A model generated the notes under the pieces. The model was not told where the DNA came from. It did not search any database and was given only the letters and a program-made list of their open reading frames with translations. From assembly GCA_016795325.1 (NCBI GenBank), contig JAEUHY010000059.1, forward strand, positions 1 to 64,000: a stretch of 64,000 bases of DNA. The letters run 5' to 3'. How positions within the stretch are numbered: position 1 is the first letter of the stretch; the number at the start of each line of letters is the position of its first letter. Positions 21,151-28,926 of the stretch are shown one piece after another. The translations under genes were made by a program, and so were the position numbers. Source of the DNA: Planctomycetota bacterium (GTDB taxonomy: Bacteria > Planctomycetota > UBA1135 > GCA-002686595).

Positions 21151-22589
21151 GCCTGCGGATGCTGTTGCGAGCCGTGGCGGCGCTGCTCGCGGCTTGCCTG
21201 GTTGGTTGCGGCGGCAACGAAGCGCGCAAGCCCGACGTCGTCGTGATCCTGATCGACACGCTGCGGCCCGATCACTTGCCGATGTACGGCTACGAACACG
21301 CGACCACGCCGTACCTCGCCGAGTTGGCGCAGCGCGGCGTCGTGTTCGAGCACGCGTATTCGGCTTCGACTTGGACTGCGCCCGCCACGGCGTCGTTGTT
21401 CACGGGGCTGTATCCCAACCAGCACGGAATCACCGAGGGTTTCTTCGCCCAGGCCACGCGCGCGTCGCGGGACCCGAAGGACTCGAGCGAGGACAAACCC
21501 AAGCCGCCCCCGACTCCGCGCGAGCCCAAGCTCTCACCGACCGGTGAGCCGCTCGTGCGCGGCGCGAACGCCGACGCGGATCGCTGGCAGGGCCAGCTCG
21601 CGTCGACGGTTTCGCTCAGCCGCCTTCCCGACGCGGTCGCGACGCTGCCCGAGCTGTTCGCGCGCGCGGGCTACTCGACCTTCGGCGCGAGCACGAACGT
21701 CAACATCACCTCGCGCATGGGGTTCGATCGCGGCTTCACGCACTTCGCCGACTTCACGGGGCCGGAGCACGGCAAGGGCGCCGCGGCCGAAGTGGTGCTC
21801 GAAGAGGTGCGGCGCTGGAAGGCGCAGCGTGCGAGTGATGCGCCGTACTTCATGTACTTGCACTTCAACGATTCGCACGCACCGCACCGACCGCGTGAAC
21901 CGGTGTACGAACCGGGCTCGGCGCCGTTCGCCGCCGAGCGTGCGGCGTACGACGCGGAACTGCGTTACCTCGACGGCGTGCTGCGCCAGCTCGGCGCTGA
22001 ACTGGGCTGGGACGAGCGCACGCTGATCTGCCTCGTCAGCGACCACGGCGAGGAGTTCGGCGAGCACGGCGGACAGGGGCACGGCTTCTCGATCTACTCC
22101 GAGCTGATGCGCATCGCGCTGGTCTTCTCGTGGCCCGCGGAGTTGCCTGGCGCACGGCGCATCACGACGCCGGTCAGCATCATCGACGTGGCCCCGACGC
22201 TGGCGCACCTCGCCGGGCTCGAGACGCCGCGCCACTTCGTCGGCGTCTCGCTGGCCTCCGCGCTCGCCTCCGCCACGCCGCCGCCCGAGCGCACCCTGTT
22301 CGCGCTGCGCTTCCGCCAGGGCGGCGCCAAACAACTCTGGGCGGCCCAGCGCGGACCTTGGAAGCTCATCGTGAGCGCCGAGGCCAAAGAGCTCTACGAC
22401 CACTCGAAAGATCCCTTCGAGCAGGAGAATCTGATCGAAGCGCACCCGGAGATCGCCGACGCGCTCTCGCGCGAACTCGACGCGTTCCGGGCGCTGCAGC
22501 CGTCCTCGATCGGCGCGAAGCTCGAGGTCGAACTCGACGCGAAGGCGCTCGAGACGTTGCGCCAGCTGGGCTACACCGACACGAAGTGA
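21147..22589 (+). CDS. Sulfatase-family lipoprotein hydrolase with Thr at the nucleophile position
   Basis: The ATG at 21147 overlaps the protease stop codon and starts a lipoprotein signal (AALLAACLVGC; lipobox LAAC or LVGC). The alkaline phosphatase-like fold is shown by DVVVILIDTLRPDHLPMYGY (Asp37), the active-site segment TWTAPATASLFTGLYP, a FMYLHFNDSHAPH segment and LVSDHGEEFGEHG (Asp299, His300). In true sulfatases the active segment reads Cys/Ser-x-Pro-Ser-Arg; here Thr77 replaces Cys/Ser and another Thr replaces Arg, as in phosphoethanolamine or glycerol-phosphate transferases of the same fold. The substrate may therefore not be a sulfate ester. A charged Pro/Lys-rich insertion of about 45 residues follows the active segment. 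Confidence 0.88.
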   Translation: MSLRMLLRAVAALLAACLVGCGGNEARKPDVVVILIDTLRPDHLPMYGYEHATTPYLAELAQRGVVFEHAYSASTWTAPATASLFTGLYPNQHGITEGFFAQATRASRDPKDSSEDKPKPPPTPREPKLSPTGEPLVRGANADADRWQGQLASTVSLSRLPDAVATLPELFARAGYSTFGASTNVNITSRMGFDRGFTHFADFTGPEHGKGAAAEVVLEEVRRWKAQRASDAPYFMYLHFNDSHAPHRPREPVYEPGSAPFAAERAAYDAELRYLDGVLRQLGAELGWDERTLICLVSDHGEEFGEHGGQGHGFSIYSELMRIALVFSWPAELPGARRITTPVSIIDVAPTLAHLAGLETPRHFVGVSLASALASATPPPERTLFALRFRQGGAKQLWAAQRGPWKLIVSAEAKELYDHSKDPFEQENLIEAHPEIADALSRELDAFRALQPSSIGAKLEVELDAKALETLRQLGYTDTK

Positions 22590-22724
22590 AGGGCGCGTCT
22601 CGCGGCGCCTACGCGGTGAGCTGCGACGTTGAGCGCAAGCTGGCGGAGCGTCGCGACGCGCTTCAGCGCTCCGCAGCCGGGCGAGCCGAGCGGAACGCGC
22701 TACTCGGCGCGCCCCTCGGCGCGC

Positions 22725-22904
22725 TCACTTGTCCGCCACGTCTTCGAAGTCGAACGAGTTCTTCGGGTCCGCGGGCGCGATCTTGAACACGTAGTTCAGG
22801 CCCGTCTTCGGCGGCGGCGGCGCTTCGCCCTTGGCGGCGGCGTCCTTGGCGGGCGTGGACTTGGGGTCGACCTCTTCGCTGCGCTTGTGCTCGGGTGAAC
22901 TCAC
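22725..22904 (-). CDS. 59-residue peptide coupled to a radical SAM enzyme, candidate RiPP precursor
   Basis: A GTG at 22904 overlaps the stop codon of the radical SAM gene as GTGA, so the peptide is the last gene of that unit. Its sequence has a charged leader-like N-terminal half (Glu, Lys, Asp, Ala; PKSTPAKDAAAKGEA), a PPPP break, then a distinct C-terminal third (KTGLNYVFKIAPADP and SFDFEDVADK). There is no signal peptide or Cys. I know no family match. The size, tight coupling and the PqqD-like domain on its neighbour fit a ribosomally made, modified peptide; an accessory subunit is the alternative. No peptidase or transporter gene is adjacent. Confidence 0.6.
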   Translation of the reverse strand: MSSPEHKRSEEVDPKSTPAKDAAAKGEAPPPPKTGLNYVFKIAPADPKNSFDFEDVADK

Positions 22905-25099
22905 GACGCGCTCTCCTTCTCGAAGTAACCGGACTGGGACAGTTGTTCGACGCAGCGCCGCGCGAGCTCCTGCGCGGGCTGCGGCACGACCTCGACGATC
23001 TGTTCGACGGTGCGCGTGCCGTCGCAGCGCTCGAGCAGGAACGCCGCGGCTGCGCTGAAGCACTGGATCTCGCCCGTGCGCCGGTCGTACACCAGCGACG
23101 AGTCGGCGCGTTGCTGCGGCGCGAGCTCGCGGTCGAAGCGCAGACGGTCCTCGTCCTCGACGAGGTCGGACTGGTAGCGCGGCCGCAAGGTGTGCGAGTC
23201 GATGCTCGACAGGCGCTGGTCGATCTCGGCGCGGTCGAAGCCGAGCGCGCGCTTGAGCAACGCCGAACGCGCGCGCGGGCGGCGCGGATCGCTCGTCTTG
23301 GCCCGCGGGCGCTCGAGCACGTCGCTGACGAGCTGCTCCCAGGAACCGGCCTTGGCCAGGTACAGGAAGTAGTGACTCTTCAGCTCGTGGTAGAGCATGT
23401 TGGTGTTCTGGAACACCGGGAAGTGCGAGCGCAGCGCGCGCGTGAACTCGAGGTACGCCTCGCGCGCTTCGCGCCGACTCATGCCGCTGCCGGCCTTGAA
23501 GTCGTAGTACACCTGCAGATCCGCCTCGGGATCGGGATAGATCTCGAGGATGTCGAACTCCGAGCGACGCTTGAAGATCTCGCTCGTCTCGTCGAGGTAG
23601 AAGACGCGCACGCTGACTTCCTGGATCGCATCGCGGTTGGCGAGGATCGTCTGCAGCGTCTCGCGCGCTTCGTCGCGCGTCTCGGTGGGGAAGCCGGTCA
23701 TCACGTAGAGCGTGACCGAGATTCCGGCCTTGCGGACGCGCCGCACGAGCTCGATCGACTTGTCGGGATCGATGCCCTTGCACATGCGCGCGAGCACGCG
23801 CTGCGAGCTGCTCTCGAAGCCGAAGGCGATGCGTTTGCAGCCGGCCTTGGCCATCGCGTCGCACACCTCCTGCGTGAACGCTTCGTGCTCGAGCCGCGCG
23901 TCGCACCACCAGTCGATGTCGAGCCCCGCGTCGAGGATCGCCTGCGGCAGCCGCGCCGCCATGTTGGGCGGGAGGTCTTCGATCGCCAGGTAGAAGTGCT
24001 TGGTCTTGTACTTCTCGCTCAGGACGCGCATGTCGGCGACCGTCTGGTCGATGGCGCGCCCGCGGTAGCCCGGACCGATCACGGTGTAGAGCGTGCAGAA
24101 CACGCACTTGCCCCAGTAACAGCCGCGCGTGATCGCGAGCGGCAGCACGAGCTCCGGTGAGAAGTACTTGTGCAGCGGCAGGCCGTCGAAGTCCGGCGTC
24201 GGCAGCGTCTTGATGTCGAGCGGATCGCGCTGCTCGTTGCGGCGCACCTCGACGCCGTCGTGCCACATCAGGTTGGAGATGCGCGTCAGGTCGCGCCGAC
24301 CGCTCTTGATCTCCTCACACAACGCCAGCAGCGGACCTTCGCCCTCGAGCAGGATGAAGCTGTCGATGACGTTCCAGATCTCGCGGCGCTTGGAGAGTTT
24401 CTCGGCCGTGTACGCGAGCAGTCCGCCGCCGACCGTGATGTGGATGCTGGGCTTCCACTCCTTGATCAGGCGCGCGAGCGTGAACGCCGGGATCGCCTGG
24501 CTCGGGAAGGTGAGCGAGATGCCGATCAGGTCGGGATCGATCGCCTTGAGGCGCGGCAGCGTGTGCTCGCGGAAGAACTCGATGAAGGGGTTCTCCTTTT
24601 CGTCGGCCGTGGCGGCGAGGATCTCGCGGCTGCGTTCGACGCGGTAGCGCGTGACGAAGCCGTGCGGCGTGAGGCGCGAGGGCGCGAACTCGGCCGAGAA
24701 CAGACGCAAACCCTGTTCGAGCGTGCGGCCGGCCCACAGGTAGCGCTCGTAGTCGTAGAACTCGGCCGGCGTGCGGAGCACGTGTTTGGCCTCTTCGATG
24801 CGTTCGACGAGTTCGTCGCCGATGAGCTCGATCTCCGAGAGCGTCTGGTAGCGCTCCATGTCGGAGAACTTCAGCGTTTCCTGGGCGTCGAGCGCCGCGA
24901 GGCCGCCGCCCGCGCGCACGCGTTCGAGCGAACGGCGCAGGCGCTCCTTGGAGAGGAAGTAGTCGTAGGCCTCGATGCTTTCGTCGAGTTGGTGCACCTC
25001 GCCGACGTTGTGCGCGCGCAAGTACGCGGCGAGCGAGGGCAAGCTCAAGTAGGGCTGCGTGAAGTGGCCCTGCGGCGGAAAGATGAGTGCGACTTTCAT
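22901..25099 (-). CDS. B12-binding radical SAM enzyme with a PqqD-like C-terminal domain
   Basis: ATG 25099 overlaps the stop codon of the upstream lipoprotein gene (ATGA). The 732-residue protein starts as a cobalamin-binding Rossmann domain (MKVALIFPPQG, later DPDLIGISLTFPSQA and HITVGGG). The radical SAM core begins at about residue 315 with TRGCYWGKCVFC (Cys327, Cys332, Cys335), a CX4CX2C spacing where CX3CX2C is the rule, followed by IAFGFESSSQRVL and MTGFPTET. The last 90 residues (SSLVYDRRTGEIQCFSAAA, then LLERCDGTRTVEQIVE) resemble PqqD/RRE peptide-binding folds. B12-radical SAM enzymes often methylate unactivated carbons. A peptide substrate is inferred from the C-terminal domain and the coupled 59-residue gene. 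Confidence 0.85.
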   Translation of the reverse strand: MKVALIFPPQGHFTQPYLSLPSLAAYLRAHNVGEVHQLDESIEAYDYFLSKERLRRSLERVRAGGGLAALDAQETLKFSDMERYQTLSEIELIGDELVERIEEAKHVLRTPAEFYDYERYLWAGRTLEQGLRLFSAEFAPSRLTPHGFVTRYRVERSREILAATADEKENPFIEFFREHTLPRLKAIDPDLIGISLTFPSQAIPAFTLARLIKEWKPSIHITVGGGLLAYTAEKLSKRREIWNVIDSFILLEGEGPLLALCEEIKSGRRDLTRISNLMWHDGVEVRRNEQRDPLDIKTLPTPDFDGLPLHKYFSPELVLPLAITRGCYWGKCVFCTLYTVIGPGYRGRAIDQTVADMRVLSEKYKTKHFYLAIEDLPPNMAARLPQAILDAGLDIDWWCDARLEHEAFTQEVCDAMAKAGCKRIAFGFESSSQRVLARMCKGIDPDKSIELVRRVRKAGISVTLYVMTGFPTETRDEARETLQTILANRDAIQEVSVRVFYLDETSEIFKRRSEFDILEIYPDPEADLQVYYDFKAGSGMSRREAREAYLEFTRALRSHFPVFQNTNMLYHELKSHYFLYLAKAGSWEQLVSDVLERPRAKTSDPRRPRARSALLKRALGFDRAEIDQRLSSIDSHTLRPRYQSDLVEDEDRLRFDRELAPQQRADSSLVYDRRTGEIQCFSAAAAFLLERCDGTRTVEQIVEVVPQPAQELARRCVEQLSQSGYFEKESAS

Positions 25100-26880
25100 C
25101 GGGTCTTGGCGGCCGAGGCTTCGGCGGGGGAGGAGGCGGTCGGTGCGCTGGGCGGCGCGATCTCGCGCAGCGTGTGGTAGCGCTCGAGTTCGAGTTGTTC
25201 GTAGCTGGCGACGTGCCCGTTCGGCCAGCGCACGCGAACCGCGTCGACGCGCGCCACCGGGCCCAGGCCGAAGTGCAGCCGCGGATCGTGCGACGCGAAC
25301 AGCCCGTGCGTGCGGCGCAATTCCCGCGTGCGGGTCACGCCGCCGGCGGTGACTTCGACGCGCGCGCCGAGCGCGTCGCGGTTGGCGCCGGCGCCGACGA
25401 GCGCGAAGCCGATCCAACGCCCTTGGCGCGCGCTGCGATTCTCGAGCAGGCGCGGCGGCGCATCCATGTCGACGATCAGCGCGTCGAGATCGCCGTCGTC
25501 GTCGGCGTCGGCGAAGGCCACGCCGCGCGCGGAACGCAGCGGTTCGAGACCGCCGCCCCAGCGCAGCGTGGCGTCGACCCACACGCGCTTGCCGGCGGCG
25601 TTGACGATCGCTTCGTAGAGCTGGCTTTGCATCGCCCAACCGCTCATGCCGATCTGCGTCGCCTGCGGGTACACGTGGCCGTTGGCGATCAGCGCGTCCA
25701 GATCGCCGTCGCAGTCGACATCGAAGAAGCCGCCGCCCCAGCCGAGGCGATCCATCGAACCGCTCGCGATGCCCAGCTCGCGCGCGCGCTCGGTGAAACG
25801 CCCGGCGCCGTTGTTGACGTGCAGCGAGTTGACCTCGAAGTCGAAGTTCGTGCGCAGCGCGTCCATGTCGCCGTCGTCGTCGATGTCGTCCACGGCGAGC
25901 CCCATCGCGCTCGTCGCCTTGCCGTTCGCATCGAGCGCGAAGCCGCGTTCCTGCCCTTCCTCGACGAAGGTTCCGTCGCCGCGGTTGTGGAACAGGTTCG
26001 TCGGCTGCATGTCGTTCGCGACCAGGATGTCCTGCCAGCCGTCGCCGTCGATGTCGCTGAAGGTGACGCTGTAGGAGCACAGGGGCTTTTCGAGCACGAG
26101 CCCGCACTCGCGCGTGGCCTCACGAAAGCCGCCCTTGCCGTCGCCGAGGTAGAACACATCCGGCGCGCCCGGGTTGATGCCCTTCTTGTTCTCGCCCTCA
26201 GGGCCCCAGGCGACTTCGACGCCGTTGATGACGTTGCGCACGCCTCCGTGCGGCGGGTTGGCCAGGTCGAATTCGCAGTAGTTCGCGACGTACAGATCGA
26301 GCGCGCCGTCGCGGTTCACGTCGCCGAACGCGGCGCCCGCGGCCCACTTGAGGTTGCCCAGCCCGCTCTGGGCCGTCGCATCGACGAAGCGCCCGCCCTC
26401 GTTGCGCAGCAGCACGTCGGGTCCGAAGCACCCCAGGTACAAATCCGTGTCGCCATCGCCTTCGATGTCGGCGGCCGCGATCGCCTGCACCCAGTCGGTG
26501 CGCGCGCAGCCCGTGCTCTCGCTCACGTCGCTGAAGCGCAGCCCGCCGTCGTTGCGGTACAGCGCGCAGCGCGCCTTCACCTCGATCTCGAGCCGCTTGC
26601 CGTCGTCGGTGTACTTCAGGCCCTGGCCGTTGCCGACGAACAGGTCGAGATCGCCGTCGCCGTCGTAGTCGAGCCAAGCCGCGCCCGTGCCGTTGCTCTC
26701 GAGGATGTACCAGCGCCGCGGGTCGCCGCTGACCTGCACGAGCTCGAGCCCGGCCTCGCGCGCGACGTCGACGAGCGCGATGCGCGGCTCGGGGAGCTCG
26801 CCCGCGGCGACTTCCGCCTCGCGCTGGCACGCGGACAAGAGCGGCAGGAGCAACGCGGCGCGGCGAATCGGAACAGGCAT
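25096..26880 (-). CDS. ASPIC/UnbV (CRTAC1-like) FG-GAP lipoprotein
   Basis: ATG 26880 begins a lipoprotein signal (RRAALLLPLLSAC, lipobox LSAC). The body carries at least seven calcium-loop FG-GAP/VCBS repeats: WLDYDGDGDLDLFVGNG, AADIEGDGDTDLYLG, GDVNRDGALDLYVANY, SDIDGDGWQDILVAND, DDIDDDGDMDAL, FDVDCDGDLDALIANGH and ADADDDGDLDALIVDMD. A C-terminal ASPIC/UnbV segment follows with GARVEVTAGG, LHFGLGPVARVDAVRVRWPN and G-x-V. Such proteins are surface-exposed propellers. It is the first gene of the unit that includes the radical SAM enzyme and the small peptide. Whether it takes part in the same pathway is inference; family assignment is firm. Confidence 0.92.
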   Translation of the reverse strand: MPVPIRRAALLLPLLSACQREAEVAAGELPEPRIALVDVAREAGLELVQVSGDPRRWYILESNGTGAAWLDYDGDGDLDLFVGNGQGLKYTDDGKRLEIEVKARCALYRNDGGLRFSDVSESTGCARTDWVQAIAAADIEGDGDTDLYLGCFGPDVLLRNEGGRFVDATAQSGLGNLKWAAGAAFGDVNRDGALDLYVANYCEFDLANPPHGGVRNVINGVEVAWGPEGENKKGINPGAPDVFYLGDGKGGFREATRECGLVLEKPLCSYSVTFSDIDGDGWQDILVANDMQPTNLFHNRGDGTFVEEGQERGFALDANGKATSAMGLAVDDIDDDGDMDALRTNFDFEVNSLHVNNGAGRFTERARELGIASGSMDRLGWGGGFFDVDCDGDLDALIANGHVYPQATQIGMSGWAMQSQLYEAIVNAAGKRVWVDATLRWGGGLEPLRSARGVAFADADDDGDLDALIVDMDAPPRLLENRSARQGRWIGFALVGAGANRDALGARVEVTAGGVTRTRELRRTHGLFASHDPRLHFGLGPVARVDAVRVRWPNGHVASYEQLELERYHTLREIAPPSAPTASSPAEASAAKTR

Positions 26881-27018
26881 GGACGCAGAAACTACCCCCG
26901 TGGGGCGAGCGCCGCCAGAAACCTGGTGCGCGCGGAGAGTTTGGTAACGCGCGCGGACCGTCGCGGATTGCAGCTGAAGCACTGTTCCGCCTCGTTTGCC
27001 CCCGATCGCATCGATCCC

Positions 27019-28383
27019 ATGAGCCAGCACTCCATGAAACTTCTCCTCGCACAGCGTGCGGCCGCCTGCCTGCTCAGCGTGTGCGCTGGCGCGGCGCTCG
27101 CGCAACGTTCGTCGGCCCAGTCCGTCCCGGGCTACGTGGTGAGTCCGTACGCGAGCGGCGTCAGCGGCCCGGTGTGGCTCAGCTTCGACGCCTCCGGCGC
27201 GCTGTTCTGCGGGCGCGACACCACGACGAACGGCACGCCCGATCCGCGCTTCATCACGCGCATCGGTCCGGGTGGTTCACCCGTGGCGGACTGGGGCGTG
27301 AGCGCTACGCCCGACCCTGATGCCGTGGCCGTCGACACGCTGGGCGCCGTCTCCGGCGTGCCCGGGAGCGTGCTGGTGGGCGGAATCAAGACGCCCAACG
27401 TGAGCGGGTCGATCCGCGCGATCCGTCCCGATCAGAGCGTCGTCGAGCTGTGGCAGTCGACCCAGTGGCTCAATCCCTCGGAGATGAAGTTCGACTCGAA
27501 CGGGCGGCTGGTGTTCGCCGACGCAATCACGCGCCAGCTGCGCGTGAGCGTCGCCGGCGAGTCGCCCACGCTCATCGCCACCCTTCCCGCGGGATCGACG
27601 CCGAGCAGCCTCGCGATTGCGCCCGACAACCGCATCTTCGTCGCGAACGGAAACGGCCGTGTGTTCGAGTACGACTCGAATGGAGCGCTGCTGAACGGGA
27701 ACTTCATCACGTTCCCCGGGCGTGTCTCGATCGAGTTCGGCGCCGGAGGCGCGTGGGGCTTTGAGTTGTACGCGCTCAACACCGCCAGCGGCGCGTTGCA
27801 GCGCGTCGCGGCGAACGGCGTCGCCACGCAGATCGGCTCGGGCTTCGCCAGCGGCTTCACTGACCTCGCCGTGGGGCCCGACAAGCGCCTCTACGTCGGT
27901 CGATTCAACGCGGGCGACGTGCTCGCGATCGGTGCGAGCGGCTGGAGCAACTACTGCACGGCCGGCACCACGACGAACGGATGCATGCCGAGCATGCAAC
28001 TCGTGTCGGGAACTCCATCGGCGTCGGGTGCTGGCGCCGCGATCGTGTCCGCGCTGCGCGTCGAGGGCGCGCGCCAGGGCCTGATCTTCTTCGGCCTAGG
28101 CGCGACGGCTCAACCCTGGTCCGCCACGAGCACGAGCTTCCTGTGCGTGAAATCGCCGACGCAGCGTTCGCCCGCGACCAACTCCGGCGGACTGTCGCCC
28201 AGTTGCGACGGAGTGCTCAGCGCCGACCTCAACGCATTGATCGCGGGCAACGGCGGCGGCGTGCTCGCCAACCTGCCGATCGCAGCCGGCGCGTCGGTCT
28301 ACGCCCAAGCCTGGTTCCGCGATCCGCCGGCCTCGAAGTCGACGAACCTCTCGGACGCGCTGCAGCTCACGCTGCAGCCCTAG
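27019..28383 (+). CDS. Secreted NHL/SMP-30-like propeller protein with the Asn-Tyr-Cys-Thr C-terminal module
   Basis: ATG 27019 (or in-frame ATG 27034) begins a signal peptide (KLLLAQRAAACLLSVCAG, cut near ALAQ). Residues 35-305 read as a propeller with recurring elements such as GPVWLSFDASGALFCG, GSIRAIRPDQSV, EMKFDSNGRLVFAD, SLAIAPDNRIFVANG and DLAVGPDKRLYVG, as in NHL or SMP-30-like folds. The last 145 residues are the shared C-terminal module: SNYCTAGTTTNGCMP, LIFFGLGATA, FLCVKSPTQRSP and YAQAWFRDPPASKSTN. The gene is divergent from the ASPIC lipoprotein, with 138 bases between them, and convergent with ybaK, with eight bases between them. Confidence 0.8.
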   Translation: MSQHSMKLLLAQRAAACLLSVCAGAALAQRSSAQSVPGYVVSPYASGVSGPVWLSFDASGALFCGRDTTTNGTPDPRFITRIGPGGSPVADWGVSATPDPDAVAVDTLGAVSGVPGSVLVGGIKTPNVSGSIRAIRPDQSVVELWQSTQWLNPSEMKFDSNGRLVFADAITRQLRVSVAGESPTLIATLPAGSTPSSLAIAPDNRIFVANGNGRVFEYDSNGALLNGNFITFPGRVSIEFGAGGAWGFELYALNTASGALQRVAANGVATQIGSGFASGFTDLAVGPDKRLYVGRFNAGDVLAIGASGWSNYCTAGTTTNGCMPSMQLVSGTPSASGAGAAIVSALRVEGARQGLIFFGLGATAQPWSATSTSFLCVKSPTQRSPATNSGGLSPSCDGVLSADLNALIAGNGGGVLANLPIAAGASVYAQAWFRDPPASKSTNLSDALQLTLQP

Positions 28384-28391
28384 GCGCGTGC

Positions 28392-28880
28392 TCAGGCGTC
28401 GACCGCGACGTCCACCAGCGTCGGCGCGAGCACGCGCACGAGCTCGCTCGGCGCCAAGCTCACCAGCAACCCGCGCCGGCCGCCGTTCACCCAGATCCGC
28501 TCGAGCGCGAGCACGCTGCGCTCGAGGTACACCGGCATCGCGCGTTTCGTGCCGAACGGACTCGTTCCGCCGACCTGGTAGCCCGAGTGTTTGTCGGCCA
28601 CCTCGGGCTTGCAGGGTTGGATCGAGCGCGCGCCGATGGTGCGGGCGAGCGCGCGCGTCGAAACCTGCTTGTCGCCGTGCATGAGAACGATCAGCGGCTC
28701 GCGCTGGTCGTTCTCCATGATCAGGGTCTTCACCACGGCGTGCTCGTCCACGCCGAGCGCGCTCGACGAGGCCGCCGTGCCGCCCTTCTCGACGTAGTCG
28801 TAGACGTGCGTCTCGAACGCGACGCCCTGCTCGCGCAGCACACGGATCGCCTGGGTGGCGGGGACCTTGTCCTTGCTCAT
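28392..28880 (-). CDS. ybaK: Cys-tRNA(Pro)/Cys-tRNA(Cys) deacylase YbaK/EbsC
   Basis: Removes Cys wrongly attached to tRNA(Pro) in trans. The 162-residue length and the motifs match YbaK: TQAIRVLREQGVAFETHVYD, VKTLIMENDQREPLIVLMHG, the KQVSTRALARTIGARSI region, and GYQVGGTSPFGTKRAMPVYL, in which the GTSPFG loop forms part of the active site. Cytoplasmic, single gene, starting at ATG 28880. Confidence 0.95.
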   Translation of the reverse strand: MSKDKVPATQAIRVLREQGVAFETHVYDYVEKGGTAASSSALGVDEHAVVKTLIMENDQREPLIVLMHGDKQVSTRALARTIGARSIQPCKPEVADKHSGYQVGGTSPFGTKRAMPVYLERSVLALERIWVNGGRRGLLVSLAPSELVRVLAPTLVDVAVDA

Positions 28881-28926
28881 GGTCCGCCCAAACTACTGCG
28901 CGCCGCGCACGGCGCGACCCCTTCGC

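Noticed and set aside
25087..27018. Plus-strand frame running into the NHL-like gene from far upstream
   Set aside because: This part is antisense to the ASPIC lipoprotein gene; the signal peptide at 27019 marks the real start.
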